The notes: generated by a model not told the origin, from the sequence alone. A stretch of DNA of 64,000 nt from Larkinella knui (GCF_003858645.1 NZ_RQJP01000001.1:1893487-1957486); one strand, 5' to 3'. Positions 39,063-47,903 are shown, numbered from the stretch's first letter. Program-made: numbers and translations.

Positions 39063-40556
39063 TTACTGTGCACCCTTCTGTTCATATTTTTTAAATTTCT
39101 GCCCAAATACTTTTTTATAATCTCGATAAAATTTAACATAAACAGTAGTTCTATCATACGTTACAGAGCATTCTTTGCAATTATAAGAACCATTTTTCTC
39201 AATCATTTCCTTTTGACATTTATAACAGTAACATTCAGCTTTTTCCCAATGTCCTTTTTGTTCTGTGAGCATCGTACTTAATTTTTGAGGCAATGGTCTT
39301 CCCAATATTTTAAGCGATTCACTTCTTTTTAAAAATTGATCATTTGAGCAACAACTTCCACATTTATCACATATGATAAACCCGTTTAAACATCTCTTCG
39401 CGACTCTGTTATCAATAACATTTGTACATTTACTATTAAGACAATGAGTCAAGTAAACTTCTTTACCTTTTGAACTACAATCGTTATTTAAGCAATAAAA
39501 ATAAGATACACGATAAAATCCAAAATTAGATAGTTTAGCTGGTCGTAATACCTTAGAGCAGTCAGTACATCTAATTCGCTCCAATAGCCTGTTTAACCTA
39601 TTTATCTCACTTATGAAAATATAGTAACCTGAATCGTTATATGAAAGACTTAAAATCTTTAAAAAATCCCTAAGCGTATAGTTATTCCAATCGTTCACTT
39701 CATGATCTACTTGATTAGCTTTAAAACACTTTCTGCCATAGCACCACCAAAATTCTTTTGAAGAAAGTTCACATGATTTATCTGACTTTCGCCCCTCACA
39801 ACTAGTAACGGGAGCTTTCTCAGGCACTATCAAAAAATTACTTTCATTTCTCCTCCAAGAAAAGGGAAATTTCCTACCTTGATACTCAATATTATTTCCA
39901 TATTTAATTGTATCGTCTGTATATGTGTTTATTCTTCTCTCTAATACTTCGAGCAAACAAATATTTCCTTTTGCATAAATTCCTTTTTGGAAATGCAAAA
40001 CTAAAGTCCCATTACCATCTTTATCCTGGTTTTTGATAGAATAACCTTGATATATATCGTAAACTTTATAATCATTCCCTCTAAGATGGATGTAGAAGTC
40101 ATTTGTTGACTTCCTAACAATTGCAGTTCTACCAGGGCAATCATCAAAAAGTAAGTCAATTTTTGATAAATAATCAACATTATCTTGTAAATAATTACAA
40201 ATGAAATCTGCTATACTTTTCACCAAATCAAATATTTCTTTAGTTTCTCTTGGGAATTTACCTTTAAAGGCAACAAATTCTAAAATATGAATTATGAGAT
40301 CTAAAGTATAATCAATATTTACAGGTTCTCCAAATTCTTGATAGGCTTCTAAACTGAATGTGTTTATTTTGCATAAATCCTCAATTTTTAGACTTATATA
40401 GCCTTTCGCAATTTGGCTTATTACTTTTTTTAAAAATAGAATTTGATCATTTGGTTGCAATCGTCTTGTCTGCTGTGTATAAACGAAGAAAGCTTCCTTT
40501 GTTAGAACTTTGTCTGAAGACAACCAATCTTCTAACTTTAAATGCTCTTTATCCAT
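39063..40556 (-). CDS. cysteine-rich zinc-ribbon protein of unknown function
   Basis: A 497-aa protein I do not recognise. The first 300 residues are mixed helix and strand without an NTPase or nuclease motif. The C-terminal 170 residues contain at least five Cys pairs of zinc-ribbon type: RCTDCSK, CLNNDCSS, HCLNSKCTN, CDKCGSCC, CYKCQKE and YNCKECS. Such arrays bind DNA, RNA or proteins. It follows the PD-(D/E)xK-like gene by 130 nt and Shedu further up, all on the same strand, and is embedded among defence genes, so a role in defence is suspected only from its neighbours. Confidence 0.65.
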   Translation of the reverse strand: MDKEHLKLEDWLSSDKVLTKEAFFVYTQQTRRLQPNDQILFLKKVISQIAKGYISLKIEDLCKINTFSLEAYQEFGEPVNIDYTLDLIIHILEFVAFKGKFPRETKEIFDLVKSIADFICNYLQDNVDYLSKIDLLFDDCPGRTAIVRKSTNDFYIHLRGNDYKVYDIYQGYSIKNQDKDGNGTLVLHFQKGIYAKGNICLLEVLERRINTYTDDTIKYGNNIEYQGRKFPFSWRRNESNFLIVPEKAPVTSCEGRKSDKSCELSSKEFWWCYGRKCFKANQVDHEVNDWNNYTLRDFLKILSLSYNDSGYYIFISEINRLNRLLERIRCTDCSKVLRPAKLSNFGFYRVSYFYCLNNDCSSKGKEVYLTHCLNSKCTNVIDNRVAKRCLNGFIICDKCGSCCSNDQFLKRSESLKILGRPLPQKLSTMLTEQKGHWEKAECYCYKCQKEMIEKNGSYNCKECSVTYDRTTVYVKFYRDYKKVFGQKFKKYEQKGAQ

Positions 40557-40686
40557 TTCGATATTATCAATTAAAGGTCATGGTGTTTTGTCGCTGGCAA
40601 CTTACCAAACTTTTATTCGCATTTTTTAGAATGTATCGTATTGTCAGATATTACTTGTCTCGAAAAGCTAAAGTTGACTTGTCGGG

Positions 40687-41241
40687 TTATCTTCCCTGTC
40701 GACTGCAACCCGGAAATTGAGACCCAATAGTCTTTTCAGCTATAATAAGGTTTGGAACTTTACCAATGTATATGACGGCTGGAACATTATTATCAAAGGT
40801 AAATTCTTTATGCATAATAGATTCAAGGCAAACTTGGATCCTTTGAAACTGTTTTTGCCAAAAACTATTTTCATGATGAATGGGAAACACGACAAAAATT
40901 ACAAACTTATATAGGTGATTTTTAGTCTGTAAACACGCTATATCCTCAATAATATCAGCTGTATTCTTTGTAATTGGTCTAGTTGTGGAAATGACGTTTT
41001 CATATCCAATGTTTGTATTTGCCGTTTTAAGTTCTATAGCTACATCATCGAATGAAATATCAATACGGTCAATTTCTGGCAATGCATTAATATTAAACTT
41101 GACGAATATATCTATTAACTCCACCTTTAACCATCCTTCAAATTTTGCTCGCCGCTGCGCAAATTGGTTTAGTCCATTTGACCGGGAAATTCTGTCCGTA
41201 ATTGGTTCAATTACAATATTGTAAAGTTCCTGAATTTTCAC
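40687..41241 (-). CDS. PD-(D/E)xK-like nuclease-fold protein
   Basis: A 184-aa protein with a plausible nuclease core: Glu41 in WLKVELIDIF, Asp66 in DISFDDVAIELK and the pair Glu70-x-Lys72, with an aligned helix-strand pattern of the PD-(D/E)xK superfamily. No closer family is recognised. It lies between Shedu (122 nt upstream) and the zinc-ribbon gene (130 nt downstream) on the same strand. The likely partner is the zinc-ribbon protein. It could be a stand-alone restriction endonuclease without methylase; I cannot decide. Confidence 0.6.
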   Translation of the reverse strand: MKIQELYNIVIEPITDRISRSNGLNQFAQRRAKFEGWLKVELIDIFVKFNINALPEIDRIDISFDDVAIELKTANTNIGYENVISTTRPITKNTADIIEDIACLQTKNHLYKFVIFVVFPIHHENSFWQKQFQRIQVCLESIMHKEFTFDNNVPAVIYIGKVPNLIIAEKTIGSQFPGCSRQGR

Positions 41242-41363
41242 ACGTATTCTATTTATAATTTAGTAAACTACTGAGGCATTTTTGTTTCAACCGAAACTTA
41301 CAAACTAACCAAAAGTTATTCTATGCAAGCTATCAAGCTTACCACTACCCATTGAGTTCTTCG

Positions 41364-42551
41364 CTACATAGAGTGCCCTACAATGTAAGAGGCTCTTTCA
41401 TACAGCTCGTCAAATGTAATAATTTCCGGACTTTTTGTATTTCTTCTATACATTTCAAAAGACGAATATTTGGCTTCATTCGCTCCCTTAATTGTAATAA
41501 ACTCACTTAAACTGCCAATAATTACATAAGATTTAGGATTATATATGTAAGCAGTTTCGCCCGTTAAGTTATCTTCGTCATCTGTCAAGCGTAAACATGT
41601 TCTAATATTTAATATTGATTGATGTACTGTCCTTTGTGACTGCGATATACTTCCAGCTAGCTCCTCTGAAATCGCCCAACAACTCGATCTATAAGGGGTT
41701 GAAATTTGCTTTAATAGGGTTGTTCTATGCGTCTTTATTTCACAAAACCCCAATGCATTAACTATCCCTTTTGTTTTCAATAATGCATCTGCTCTTTTCC
41801 CACTTGAACTTATTGAATATCCACTTACAACTTGTTCTAATTTTTTATTATCTAATGGTGTATTAATTATATAATCTAACCCATAACCTAGTATCCATGT
41901 GTTTCTTTCAAAGAAACTTTGCCATACAGCCTCATCTCCTTTATTCAACTTCTCTTTCTCACTTATAAAAAATGCCTCATCTTCAAGTAAAAGTTTAAAA
42001 ATATTTAATTGTGATTTCCTATAACCTAATGCTACTATATCTGTTTTTGTTACATTATTTTTCAGCGCATCAATAATTAAATCCTGATTTTCAATTACTA
42101 TTCTCGTTGCTTGTTCGCTATCAATTAGTAATTTTTTTAATGAAGAGTCATCTATTTTAAAACTATTCTCATTTTCTAAATCTAATTCGTTTAACCCTTT
42201 TAAAAAAAGGTATAGATTATTTACTTCTTGTCCCCTAAAAGAATATCCATTTTTATGCGGATTACCGGATTCTGCTGAGAAAGTTTGTACTACCAAACTA
42301 TCAATACGATCATCATCTTCAATAATTAAAGCTTTAAGTTGATGCTTACCTCCATTACTAACTGATAATATAACTTCGCCTTTTTCTCGAACAAACCGTT
42401 CCTGCTGTTCACTTTGGGTAATTTTATAAGCAAATCTTTTCTTCTTCTCGGAATACAAGTCTTCAAATCTTTTTGATATATATATTCTTCCATAAATCCT
42501 AGTTTCAAAAAATCTTTTTTCCTCTTGGTCTTTCGAATGAGTTGATTCCAT
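41364..42551 (-). CDS. sduA: Shedu anti-phage nuclease SduA (DUF4263)
   Basis: A 395-aa protein with a C-terminal DUF4263/SduA domain (about 205-395). The motifs are WQSFFERNTWILGYGL, GKRADALL (catalytic Asp near 255) and GFCEIKTH (Glu-x-Lys near 271), the PD-(D/E)xK core of Shedu, followed by the helix with YRSSCWAISEEL. Shedu is a single-gene system whose nuclease acts on phage or host DNA when infection is sensed through the N-terminal part. The 200-residue N-terminal region here is unlike families I know, as is usual for Shedu sensors. It starts the minus-strand defence run. Confidence 0.85.
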   Translation of the reverse strand: MESTHSKDQEEKRFFETRIYGRIYISKRFEDLYSEKKKRFAYKITQSEQQERFVREKGEVILSVSNGGKHQLKALIIEDDDRIDSLVVQTFSAESGNPHKNGYSFRGQEVNNLYLFLKGLNELDLENENSFKIDDSSLKKLLIDSEQATRIVIENQDLIIDALKNNVTKTDIVALGYRKSQLNIFKLLLEDEAFFISEKEKLNKGDEAVWQSFFERNTWILGYGLDYIINTPLDNKKLEQVVSGYSISSSGKRADALLKTKGIVNALGFCEIKTHRTTLLKQISTPYRSSCWAISEELAGSISQSQRTVHQSILNIRTCLRLTDDEDNLTGETAYIYNPKSYVIIGSLSEFITIKGANEAKYSSFEMYRRNTKSPEIITFDELYERASYIVGHSM

Positions 42552-42604
42552 TGGTTAACTTTTGATGCTATTTCAAGCTTTTCAAATGTTTTTATTTAAC
42601 AATC

Positions 42605-42856
42605 TTAAACTTTTTTATATTTATTGTTCAGTATATAACAGATTGACCTTTCGAATATTATATACCTATTTTGTTTGGCAATAACAATAATGGGTTTACC
42701 GTGACGACCGAAACCTGTCAAACGAACAAATGTCTGCCATGCCGTGTCGGGGCCCTGGAGACCCAAATTTGTACACACGCTTTTCAGGTATTTGTTTGGA
42801 GCATCTATCAAACTACTATAAGCAACTTCTCTAAATATCAAACCCTTATCAATCAA
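42605..42856 (-). CDS. small ORF upstream of Shedu, unknown
   Basis: An 83-aa frame with GLQGPDTAWQTFVRLTGFGRHGKPI as its most protein-like part; a family is not recognised. It ends 53 nt before the Shedu start. Its beginning lies in a segment duplicated in front of the DUF4062 operon, where a decayed counterpart exists. It may be the truncated end of an older gene or a leader peptide of the operon. Confidence 0.35.
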   Translation of the reverse strand: MIDKGLIFREVAYSSLIDAPNKYLKSVCTNLGLQGPDTAWQTFVRLTGFGRHGKPIIVIAKQNRYIIFERSICYILNNKYKKV

Positions 42857-43104
42857 CTAGAAAATATGAATTGTATTGAATAACTTACTCAGCTTTGTGT
42901 GCAAAGACCGCTTCACTTACAATCATAGTAAATACGCCAAAGCTTTCCAAAGCTAATGCCTAAAAAGATTCTGTTAATCAATACATAGTGCGAGTCTCGG
43001 ACATTAAGCTTTTCCCACAATTCCTTTGGACACAATAAGCATTTATAACAATACTACCACAGAGTTTAAGATGTTTTAGTATACTTTTCGTCCCATAATA
43101 GTTA

Positions 43105-43130
43105 AAGCAGGAGCTACAAGTCTCCTGCTT
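43105..43130 (-). terminator. hairpin terminator after DUF3871
   Basis: Arms AAGCAGGAG (43105-43113) and CTCCTGCTT (43122-43130) form a perfect 9-bp stem with an 8-nt loop, 6 nt past the minus-strand DUF3871 stop; on that strand it ends in TTTAAC. In copy A the same place is degraded. Confidence 0.65.
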
Positions 43131-43135
43131 CTTTC

Positions 43136-44125
43136 TTATTGCAAAAACCAGTTTTGCCAAGTGTGCAAACCTTGCAATGTCTGCAAAATTCCACTCGTTA
43201 GCTCCAGCGAATTCACATTCCGCTCCAAGAACGTATCGATGTAACTACTCTTCACTGCACCAGTTAACAAATTGTAGAGTTTCCACAGACTGATCCTTCC
43301 ATCAGCCTCCCGACAAAACGAATGATCCCGGTAGTAATCTCTGGCAATTATGCTGATCTGCTGATCCGTTATCAAAAGTGGTGCAATCTCCCGTTTTTGA
43401 GCTTGTGGAAGGTATTGATATAACCTACATCGACCAATCAATTGAGCAAACTGCTGTTCGGTCAAGTAGCACTCCGTTAACTGCCTCATTAGTGACAAGT
43501 GGTTATTGAGCCTATACCGACGAATCAATTCTTCAATTGCCGTAATGAGCTGAGCCACCGACTTCACCCGTAGATCAGCCAGATAACCATCTGTCGAAAC
43601 ACAAAGATTGGTACAAACCAGATTCTGGAAGCCAATGAACACCTTGAAATGTTCGTCTACACCTTTTTTTTGGTGAAGGCTGTCATGGTTGTAGGCTTTG
43701 ACTCCACCAATGGTTAAAGAAAGTTGATTGTCCCCTACCGATTCCTGAATTGATGGAATCTCAATCACGAAGGCCGCGCGTTCATAATACAACGTCCTCT
43801 CCCAGTCCTCCAGGTCTTTCGCAGGTTTGTTCCGTGCTGATGGTATACGGCCTTTGATTGGGTGAGAGACGCGGATCGCTGGTTCCAGGATACTTTCGTG
43901 AGGAAATAAACGCTCGACGGTTTCTAGAGCTGACTCGATAAAGTCACTATGCGAGATTAACGGTTCATTATCCTTGCTGTACACTGGGATAATGTGTTTT
44001 TCCTGCATTTCACGCAGAGTTGAGGGCAGTGTATTGGCCAATAAAAAAGCCCGTTCCGAAGAAGGGGCTGAGTCAATAACAACGGCTTCACAGCTTTCTT
44101 CAAGCGGCATGATTTGAGTTTGCAT
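43136..44125 (-). CDS. DUF3871-family protein
   Basis: A 329-aa protein of a family seen mostly on Bacteroidota mobile elements. Typical parts are LTIGGVKAYNHDSL, VCTNLCVSTDGY, and near the end GRISLWKLYNLLTGAVKSSYIDTFLERNVN. Function is unknown; the family resembles plasmid-borne DUF932-type proteins in general layout. Its start overlaps the end of the Sak4-like ATPase gene by 26 nt, so the two are translationally coupled. The last codons contain a 9-nt-period LQT/LQG repeat that equals the TTTGCA array found elsewhere in the element. Confidence 0.85.
   Translation of the reverse strand: MQTQIMPLEESCEAVVIDSAPSSERAFLLANTLPSTLREMQEKHIIPVYSKDNEPLISHSDFIESALETVERLFPHESILEPAIRVSHPIKGRIPSARNKPAKDLEDWERTLYYERAAFVIEIPSIQESVGDNQLSLTIGGVKAYNHDSLHQKKGVDEHFKVFIGFQNLVCTNLCVSTDGYLADLRVKSVAQLITAIEELIRRYRLNNHLSLMRQLTECYLTEQQFAQLIGRCRLYQYLPQAQKREIAPLLITDQQISIIARDYYRDHSFCREADGRISLWKLYNLLTGAVKSSYIDTFLERNVNSLELTSGILQTLQGLHTWQNWFLQ
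43152..43187. repeat. 9-bp-period TTTGCA array inside the end of DUF3871
   Basis: TGC cores at 43155, 43164, 43173 and 43182, exactly 9 bp apart. Here the array is coding and gives the ILQTLQGLH stretch. Confidence 0.65.
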
Positions 44126-44957
44126 AAGATTTGGGGTGTTTTGGTAATGAGAGTAATTGTAATTCGTTTTTGCGTTCAGTAAACAAGGGCGTTAAAGCCT
44201 CCCGGAATTCCGGGTACAGATCATAGAGATCCTTAAGTCGAATCGTATCCTTCGCAGCTTTGATCATCGCTTCCACTTGTTGTTGGGTAGTGCCTTCCTG
44301 ACACCAGCGAAGAATCTGTTGACCCGTTTTTGTTGAAATGGGGAAATCCGGTTTGTCGGTGAACAGACCGGTGCGATCTTTCGTAGCTCGGGCGTAATGA
44401 CGGTTATCAAGCTCAAATACCAGCGTGAATTCATAATCCATCCCTTCCCGGGTGATACCCTTCATACCTACCTTTTCTGGCACTTGGCGATGGTTCTTCT
44501 CCACCAGGACGTAATCCTGCTTAGCTCTGACGGTGGCAATCAGGTGGCAGTTACTTTGCAATAATGCGTTCACCAGGCTGTCGTGACGTGGAGTTAATTT
44601 GCTCCAATTGATGTAGGAATTCCCCGTCATAGCCGAGTGTTCGTCCAGAAGATGTTGCCATTCCTGGGAGAGTGAATCAATAATGATCACCTGAACTCCC
44701 GCCATTTCGCACACTTTCAAAGCTTCGATGTAACGTTCGGGTGTATACGGTGGCTCTAATACAAGCACCCGATACTTACCTAAATGCTCGAATAGGTCAG
44801 CGGATTTGTTCTCAGTGTCAATAATAGCGATGCTCGCCCAACTACCCGTAAGACCATAAGCCAGCAGTAATGAGGAATAGGTTTTTCCGGAGCCCGAAGG
44901 CCCTTGCAACAGAACCCGTATTCGTGCCTGTCTGCGTTCAGCATAGCGTAAATGCAT
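44100..44957 (-). CDS. AAA ATPase, Sak4/RecA-like recombination protein
   Basis: A 285-aa RecA-fold ATPase starting at the ATG at 44957; the frame is open to 45038, but that start would overlap the next gene. Walker A is GPSGSGKT (19-26), Walker B VIIIDSLS (90-97). The helix after Walker A and the segment WSKLTPRHDSLVNALL, then GMDYEFTLVFELD, match phage Sak4-like proteins, which help single-strand annealing and recombination. It is coupled to DUF3871 and probably follows the membrane protein gene at 45010-45603 in an operon. Confidence 0.8.
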   Translation of the reverse strand: MHLRYAERRQARIRVLLQGPSGSGKTYSSLLLAYGLTGSWASIAIIDTENKSADLFEHLGKYRVLVLEPPYTPERYIEALKVCEMAGVQVIIIDSLSQEWQHLLDEHSAMTGNSYINWSKLTPRHDSLVNALLQSNCHLIATVRAKQDYVLVEKNHRQVPEKVGMKGITREGMDYEFTLVFELDNRHYARATKDRTGLFTDKPDFPISTKTGQQILRWCQEGTTQQQVEAMIKAAKDTIRLKDLYDLYPEFREALTPLFTERKNELQLLSLPKHPKSYANSNHAA

Positions 44958-45009
44958 AGAAATGATGGTTAAGTGAATGAAAGAGAATGAGCCTAATTGA
45001 AGATTCTGG

Positions 45010-45603
45010 TCAGGCAGGTAGAAAGACAAATTTGGCACCGGTAAAAAGAATCTGGCTATCGAAATCAGCTATTACGTAGTTGATAAAGTGCTGAGTGATT
45101 GTAAGACGAAGCCCATTCGAGGTGATTTCTCCAGCCAATTCCATGTACGTGTTGGTCTTCTGCGGATCAGGATAAAACCGAAAGCTTATCTGTTTGCCAT
45201 CGAGAGTGTAGTCTGTAACGTCAGGCGAGACTTCTTTAAGGTAGTCACCGGAATTGCTTTCCAACACTTGTCTAACCTCACCCTTTGTTAAGGTGACCAC
45301 AAAGTCAGCCTCAAACTTGCAAACCTTGCCAGCTTCGAACATGAGCCCCATTGAGATACCGGAGATATACCCATTTGGCCCATTGCCCTGATAAGTCCAC
45401 AGGTACAAACCATCTTCTCGAATGAGGTAATTGGTGCGGAGGTTCAGACCCTGGTTCTGCACAATCATCCTGGCTGCTTCAGGATCTTGCTGCTTGAGTT
45501 TCTGCCAGTCCTTTTCGGCATTGTCGGTTAAGAAGTTATCGTAAACGAACTTGAGGATAAACAGGGCAAAAGCAATGCCCAGTACTGTGAGGAGAGTACC
45601 CAT
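45010..45603 (-). CDS. membrane-anchored hypothetical protein
   Basis: A 197-aa protein using the ATG at 45603, which places a hydrophobic helix (GTLLTVLGIAFALFILKFVY) at residues 2-21; the longer frame from 45678 adds a hydrophilic, less convincing leader. The rest is a soluble domain rich in strands, with GLYLWTYQGNGPNGYI and a closing TGAKFVFLPA. No family is recognised. A 52-nt gap separates it from the ATPase gene. Confidence 0.65.
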   Translation of the reverse strand: MGTLLTVLGIAFALFILKFVYDNFLTDNAEKDWQKLKQQDPEAARMIVQNQGLNLRTNYLIREDGLYLWTYQGNGPNGYISGISMGLMFEAGKVCKFEADFVVTLTKGEVRQVLESNSGDYLKEVSPDVTDYTLDGKQISFRFYPDPQKTNTYMELAGEITSNGLRLTITQHFINYVIADFDSQILFTGAKFVFLPA

Positions 45604-45791
45604 TTTTCTGAATGTTTTGAGAGTGAAAAGATGACTGGAATGAAATTCATGCCGTTCAGAACCATCGGGGGTACCCAACGACAGAATTAAGTTGCCGGAG
45701 ATGTTAATACCGGGTCATCTTTTACACCCACATATTGGAGTTCAGAAGATCACTAAAAAAGTTGAGGGCATTGATTTCCAATTATACAATT

Positions 45792-46529
45792 TTATACAAA
45801 TAACCCTTCCAAGTCAGAGTTTTTTATAAGGAACTCTGCCGCATCAGCTAAATCAATTGCATGTACCCCAAACTCTAGTTGCCCTGAGTAAATTGGGTAA
45901 GTATAATATTCGTCATCGTAGAAATTAGCCACACTGCCTGCAATTGCATTGGATATAGCATTAACTAGTTCATTTTTTCTTATTAATGTTCCTTTAGCTG
46001 CATTTTCAATGTATGTATTCACAACGTTTGCTGAACGTATAATAGCTTTGCCTACTAAAAATTTATTGGCACCAAATTCAAGAACCCATCCATAATACGA
46101 TGATAAATATATATTATCAGCATGGCGAGGCGCTCTAGCTGGAAATCCAGAAGGATGTTTATCCCACCATGCACATGCTCTTATAAAAGATTTTGCAAAA
46201 TCTTCTGGTACCTTCTCATCATATTTAATCCAATGAATATTCCTTTTTATCCTTCTGATTATTCTAATATTTCTTTCAATTACTAATTCTCTCAATTGAA
46301 CTAACTCTTCAATAAAAGATTCATCTAACTCAGCTGATAGAAAGATTTTACCGCAAATTTGACACTCTCGACCCCTTCTATACCAAAGAATATCAGCATG
46401 TTTTGAATTACATAGAAGTCTGGCTTTAGGGTCTCCTTCATTTGTATTTTGATATATTTTATAAGTGGGGATTGACCTTGTGTAAGTAGTTTTTTTACAA
46501 CTTGGGCAGTGAATTTTTATTGCAGCCAT
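45792..46529 (-). CDS. hypothetical protein with N-terminal zinc ribbon
   Basis: A 245-aa protein starting at the ATG at 46529 (frame open to 46571). CPSCKK near residue 7 and CQICGK near 57 form a split zinc ribbon. The remainder is helical with SFIRACAWWDKHPSGFPAR and a C-terminal AIDLADAAEFL. I know no family. It is on the same strand as the DUF3871 run but separated by 188 nt, and it is AT-richer than those genes. Confidence 0.6.
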   Translation of the reverse strand: MAAIKIHCPSCKKTTYTRSIPTYKIYQNTNEGDPKARLLCNSKHADILWYRRGRECQICGKIFLSAELDESFIEELVQLRELVIERNIRIIRRIKRNIHWIKYDEKVPEDFAKSFIRACAWWDKHPSGFPARAPRHADNIYLSSYYGWVLEFGANKFLVGKAIIRSANVVNTYIENAAKGTLIRKNELVNAISNAIAGSVANFYDDEYYTYPIYSGQLEFGVHAIDLADAAEFLIKNSDLEGLFV

Positions 46530-46942
46530 ATATTGGATATTGGGGATAGAAAGCATAATGAACAAAATCAATCAAGATGGGGCTAAATGCTAAAGATGCT
46601 TACAAACTATTTTAATGTTATGGAATTGGAGAATGTCTCACTGATAATTAGAAAAGTACAATATATGGTTAATTTCTGCAAACATACTTAAAGAAGTTTA
46701 ATGGTAATTGCTACATGTTAAGCATCTATATCATCTGGTATTAATATAAACGCTTTCAAGCATTTGCTCTAAGAAGAAATAACTTGTTGTGAGTAAACAC
46801 AATGGGTTGGGTTATTCCAATTTAGAAAACTTTCGATGATAGCTATTTTTGATCTATTATTGCAAGTCTATACAAGGGAAGCACTTATAGTCTTGAGTGG
46901 CACTAAAGTACAATGCAATACTTTGGTAGAATTTCTAATGAC
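46530..46942. other. non-coding stretch upstream of the zinc-ribbon gene
   Basis: An AT-rich stretch of about 410 bp, probably the upstream region of the minus-strand gene at 45792-46529. I see no gene or strong hairpin in it. Confidence 0.35.
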
Positions 46943-47024
46943 TCGTACTCCTCGTACCGGTACGACTGGTTCGATTTGGTACGAATCATGTTCACCAAAA
47001 AGGCTTACATTTTTACCTTTCTTC
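46943..47024. repeat. GTACGA-rich repeat, short copy C1
   Basis: This 80-bp segment has CGTAC/GTACGA half-sites about 10 bp apart (CTCGTACTCCTCGTACCGG, then GTACGA twice), followed by ACCAAAAAGGCTTACATTTT. It aligns with the start of the longer repeats at 47981-48329 and 51693-52033. It stops at the 3' end of the following minus-strand gene. Confidence 0.7.
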
Positions 47025-47699
47025 TTATTCAATATTATCGGCTAGATTTCTTATCTGCTCGACAGCTTCCTTCAACTGTGCATACAACAGTGTTTTTCTT
47101 TTTCTTGCAGATGGGTGCCAAAAATTAATGATACCAATCCCTTCCCAACGACCGACACTATACGCATTAGAGACCGGTTTCTCCAAAGGAATATCGAATA
47201 ATTGGGTGACATACCCATCGTATCGGAAGCAGCATACAATCAAGTCGGGTTTTATCATGCCAATTTGTTGATGCAGCAAATCGCGGCTCTCAACAATATA
47301 TTCGCCAATGAGATCTGCATCCGATGTAGCACCACCACTAACTTTTTTGACATTGATGAACGCCATAGATTTCAATGCAGTGTGCTTCTGATCGTAAGTT
47401 AGCTGATCCACATCTGCTTGAAAGTTATTTAAAATACCGTGTGCCCATTCGCTTAGACGGTGAGCAAATCGTAGGTACACAACCTTGCTGGCCCATTCAC
47501 GGTAATCCGCATGGTTATTTTTATAATCGTGCTGACTTCGGTAATTATGCTCCTTAGCAATAAAAAGAACCTTGGTAGATTGAGCCGCATAAAAAACCGG
47601 ATTGATGATTCCATCTCGGATGAATTGGTTATTGCAATCCTTAAGGTTTTTCGTCAAGTACCGTTCTTCGAATTTAGTAAAAAGGGTTTCCATATCCAT
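47025..47699 (-). CDS. hypothetical protein, possibly uracil-DNA-glycosylase fold
   Basis: A 224-aa protein. VLFIAKEHN near residue 45, IKPDLIVCCFRYDG near 155 and IINFWHPSARK near 190 have the strand-loop layout of the uracil-DNA glycosylase superfamily (substrate loop, then an HPS motif), but the catalytic motif A is not clear. Alternative: an unrelated alpha/beta protein. It lies between two copies of the GTACGA-rich repeat. A 47-aa membrane ORF is upstream on the same strand. Confidence 0.6.
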   Translation of the reverse strand: MDMETLFTKFEERYLTKNLKDCNNQFIRDGIINPVFYAAQSTKVLFIAKEHNYRSQHDYKNNHADYREWASKVVYLRFAHRLSEWAHGILNNFQADVDQLTYDQKHTALKSMAFINVKKVSGGATSDADLIGEYIVESRDLLHQQIGMIKPDLIVCCFRYDGYVTQLFDIPLEKPVSNAYSVGRWEGIGIINFWHPSARKRKTLLYAQLKEAVEQIRNLADNIE

Positions 47700-47759
47700 A
47701 GTGTCAGTTATTACGGTGTCGTTTAAATTTCTTCAACACACCTATATGTAATTATTACT

Positions 47760-47903
47760 CTACTTACTCAGTCTGCGTTTCCTAAAAAGCAGCCAAACCG
47801 TTACTGCCAGTATCACTAATAGAAAAATGTGCAATATCGGGCCTTTATAAACCACGCCGTAATAATCACCAGAAAGCGTGTCAGGTTGTGTCGTCACATT
47901 CAT
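47760..47903 (-). CDS. possible small single-pass membrane protein
   Basis: A 47-codon frame, MNVTTQPDTLSGDYYGVVYK then a hydrophobic helix (PILHIFLLVILAVTVWLLF) and a basic tail RKRRLSK before the stop. The hydrophobic helix flanked by positive charges on the C-terminal side is what a small N-out membrane protein looks like. It is 60 nt upstream of the gene at 47025-47699 and 77 nt downstream of repeat C2. There is no homolog I can name, so the call rests on composition. Confidence 0.4.
   Translation of the reverse strand: MNVTTQPDTLSGDYYGVVYKGPILHIFLLVILAVTVWLLFRKRRLSK

Larger units (their letters stand above)
42818..43192. repeat. duplicated backbone segment, copy B
   Basis: The counterpart of 32730-33091. 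It covers the start of the small ORF, a non-coding stretch and the last 19 codons of DUF3871. Because it includes the end of an intact gene, this copy is taken to be the original arrangement. The non-coding part between 42857 and 43104 shows no other gene. Confidence 0.75.
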
